Assembly (NCBI RefSeq): GCF_001894825.1 | Contig: NZ_BCWY01000003.1 | Span: 1-64,000 of the forward strand | Length of the DNA stretch: 64,000 bases | Reading direction: 5' to 3' | Origin: Rhodococcus jostii NBRC 16295 | Lineage (GTDB): Bacteria > Actinomycetota > Actinomycetes > Mycobacteriales > Mycobacteriaceae | Shown here: positions 59,597 to 64,000 of the stretch, in pieces | How the letters are laid out: every line of letters begins with the position of its first letter | Position numbering within the stretch: the first letter of the stretch is position 1 | The notes under the pieces: model-generated | What the model was told of the DNA's origin: nothing | What the model saw: the letters and a program-made list of their open reading frames with translations, nothing else | Database searches by the model: none | Made by a program: the position numbers and the translations under genes

Positions 59597-60805
59597 TCAG
59601 ACCTGCGCTTCCGTACTCTCGGACCGCTCCGCAGTCGTGCTCTCGGACCGCGCCGCAGTCGAACTCTCGGACCGCTCCGCGGCTTCCCGCTCGGCCTTCT
59701 GCCGGGCCAGGTTCTCCTCGACCTCATGCTGCCAGGCCTCGTTGGCCTTGGTGGTGTCGACCTCGAACTCGAAGCGCTGCGTCATCTTGTCGGTGACGTC
59801 GGCGACGTCGACGTAGAACTGGTCGTACCAGCGTCGCAGTTGGTAGACCGGACCGTCTTCGTCGCAGAGCAGGGGGTTGTCGATCTTGGTCTTGTTCTTC
59901 CAGATCTCGACGTCCTGCAGGAAGCCCTCGGCGATGCCCTCGGTGAATTTCGCGGCCAGTTTGTCTGCGGTTTCGTCGTCGATGCCGGTCGGCTTCTTGA
60001 CGGTGACACCGTATTGGAGGATGAACGAATTGTTCGTCACCGGGTAGTGGCAGTTGATGAGGACGCTCTCGACCTCGTACCCGCCGTAGCTGTTCCACAG
60101 CGGATTGATCATGTAGGACGGCCCGTAGTACGCGGCCTCGGAGCGCAGCAGCGATTCCATGCCGTATTGCGTCGCCATCCCGACGTCGGGGCGGCCCTTC
60201 GTGTTGAGGTACTGCGTCGCGACGTGGCCTTCGAAGACGTTCTTGAAGTAGGTCGGGAACGCGTAGTGGATGTAGAAGAAGTGCGCCATGTCGACGACGT
60301 TGTCGATGATCTCGCGGCAGTTGGAGCCTTCGATCAGCATCGAGTTCCAGGTCCAGTCGGTCCATTCGTCGCTGTATGCGCCCTCGATGCGGGGAATGGT
60401 CACGTTCTCCGGCGGCGGATTGCCTTCCGGGTCGTTCCAGACGAACAGCTGACCGTTCTGCTCGAGGGTGGTCCAGGCGCGGGTGCGGGCGATCGGCGGC
60501 ACGCGGCGTGCGTAGGGAATGCTGGTGCACTTGCCGTTGCCGCCCCAGCGCCAGTCGTGGAACGGGCAGGCCACGGAGTCGCCCTTGACCGTGCCCTGCG
60601 ACAGATCCCCGCCCATGTGCCGGCAATAGGCGTCGAGAACTTTCAGTTCACCCTTGCTGTCGGAGAAGACGACGAGTTTGGTGCCGAATGCCTCGATCGA
60701 ATGCGGTTTGCCGTCCTTGAACGTCTTGGTCAAACCGAGGCAGTGCCAGCCACGCGCGAAGCGGGTCTGGACCGTGCCCACATCGATCTCGCGAATCTGC
60801 GCCAT
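59597..60805 (-). CDS. kshA: 3-ketosteroid 9alpha-hydroxylase oxygenase KshA
   Basis: 402 residues from ATG 60803-60805 with GAGGG upstream. Rieske site: Cys 61, His 63, Cys 80, His 83 (YCRHMGGD, CPFHDW). Mononuclear iron site: NVVDMAHFFYIHYAFP, with His 175 and His 180. With KshB reductase (not in the window) it hydroxylates ring B at C9. The C-terminus has a repetitive tail of RSES units (see the repeat entry), which lies beyond the catalytic domain. Divergent from hsaA, each with its own KstR box. Confidence 0.95.
   Translation of the reverse strand: MAQIREIDVGTVQTRFARGWHCLGLTKTFKDGKPHSIEAFGTKLVVFSDSKGELKVLDAYCRHMGGDLSQGTVKGDSVACPFHDWRWGGNGKCTSIPYARRVPPIARTRAWTTLEQNGQLFVWNDPEGNPPPENVTIPRIEGAYSDEWTDWTWNSMLIEGSNCREIIDNVVDMAHFFYIHYAFPTYFKNVFEGHVATQYLNTKGRPDVGMATQYGMESLLRSEAAYYGPSYMINPLWNSYGGYEVESVLINCHYPVTNNSFILQYGVTVKKPTGIDDETADKLAAKFTEGIAEGFLQDVEIWKNKTKIDNPLLCDEDGPVYQLRRWYDQFYVDVADVTDKMTQRFEFEVDTTKANEAWQHEVEENLARQKAEREAAERSESSTAARSESTTAERSESTEAQV
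59616..59687. repeat. three 24-bp tandem repeats in the 3' end of kshA
   Basis: Three units start at 59616, 59640 and 59664, each opening with CTCTCGGACCGC on the plus strand, period 24 bp. They encode the serine/glutamate-rich tail AERSESSTAARSESTTAERS (then EST) of KshA. Copy-number variation between strains would change the tail by 8 residues per unit. Confidence 0.8.
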
Positions 60806-60834
60806 TGTGCCCTCACATCCCTTCATGCTGTTAG

Positions 60835-60848
60835 TAGAACACGTTATA
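60835..60848. promoter_or_regulatory. KstR operator upstream of kshA
   Basis: TAGAACACGTTATA, identical to the kstD box, ends 29 bp upstream of the kshA start codon. Confidence 0.92.
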
Positions 60849-60937
60849 GAACTTCGTCACGATCCGCCAGATTTTCGAGGGCTTTCTTCCAGACCCGGGC
60901 CGTCAAACAGCGCCTTTGCCGGTATCTCGACATAAAT

Positions 60938-60951
60938 GGGAACGTGTTCTA
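60938..60951. promoter_or_regulatory. KstR operator upstream of hsaA
   Basis: GGGAACGTGTTCTA keeps the AAC-N2-GTT core and the right half of the consensus; the left half is degenerate. It ends 44 bp upstream of the hsaA GTG. With the box at 60835 it gives the kshA/hsaA region two KstR sites 103 bp apart. Confidence 0.85.
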
Positions 60952-60995
60952 GTCTCAGAAGATAAGTGAACCATCGAACGAGACAGGAGCGTCCT

Positions 60996-64000
<3,005 letters not shown>

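Noticed and set aside
60806-60826. Upstream ATG at 60824-60826 as kshA start
   Set aside because: It would add seven residues (MKGCEGT) and lose the GAGGG site placed properly before ATG 60803-60805.

Overview
The window looks like chromosome of a high-GC actinomycete, most likely a Rhodococcus of the R. jostii / R. opacus group. Three things point there: actinobacterial steroid catabolism genes (kstR, chsE1-E2-H1-H2, ltp2, kstD, kshA, hsaA-G) with KstR operators of the form TAGAACACGTTCTA, many GTG/TTG starts with 4-nt start/stop overlaps, and DUF3558 lipoproteins. Species is an inference from memory of gene content; no search was run. I see no tRNA, rRNA, CRISPR array or complete insertion sequence.

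Layout. 1-1518: left edge with a truncated TnpB fragment that runs in frame into a small type VII-secretion-like ORF, then two tandem DUF3558 lipoprotein genes, the first frameshifted. 1592-4330 (minus): zinc/manganese ABC importer (permease, ATPase, His-rich binding lipoprotein), with a Zur-like palindrome upstream. 4469-8117: LacI regulator convergent with a trehalose-phosphatase/GH15 fusion. 8186-15984: first steroid segment, kstR and divergent chsE3, chsE1, chsE2, chsH2, chsH1, ltp2 (side-chain removal down to the C17 ketone). 15956-26895: mixed accessory genes (flavin monooxygenase, LuxR-type regulator, drug-type ABC exporter, SnoaL-like protein, MobA/MocA-like nucleotidyltransferase, isopenicillin-N-synthase-like oxygenase, alpha/beta hydrolase, LysR, NDH-2, Nudix).

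26928-45398: a purine catabolism island, almost all on the minus strand. It encodes xanthine dehydrogenase, 8-oxoguanine deaminase, a second amidohydrolase, uricase, HIU hydrolase, OHCU decarboxylase, allantoin racemase, PuuE-type allantoinase, allantoicase, a DUF6986 aldolase-like enzyme, NCS2 and NCS1 permeases, and GntR and XRE-cupin regulators. Together they can import purines, urate or allantoin and take them to ureidoglycolate/glyoxylate. A 2-oxoglutarate/Fe oxygenase and an alpha/beta hydrolase overlapping the NCS2 permease gene are not explained by the known pathway.

45494-53016: TetR/ZapE divergent pair, a TrpB2-type enzyme, a five-gene DUF4129-TM-MoxR-DUF58-TM operon, and an NlpC/P60 hydrolase. 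53187-64000: second steroid segment (hsd4B-like hydratase, kstD, hsaE-hsaG-hsaF, VOC protein, Cys-rich small protein, kshA, hsaA-hsaD-hsaC-hsaB), which cleaves and degrades rings A/B. The order and orientation of the two steroid segments match what I remember of the M. tuberculosis cluster, except that about 37 kb of unrelated genes lies between ltp2 and hsd4B here. No gap between genes exceeds 300 bp.
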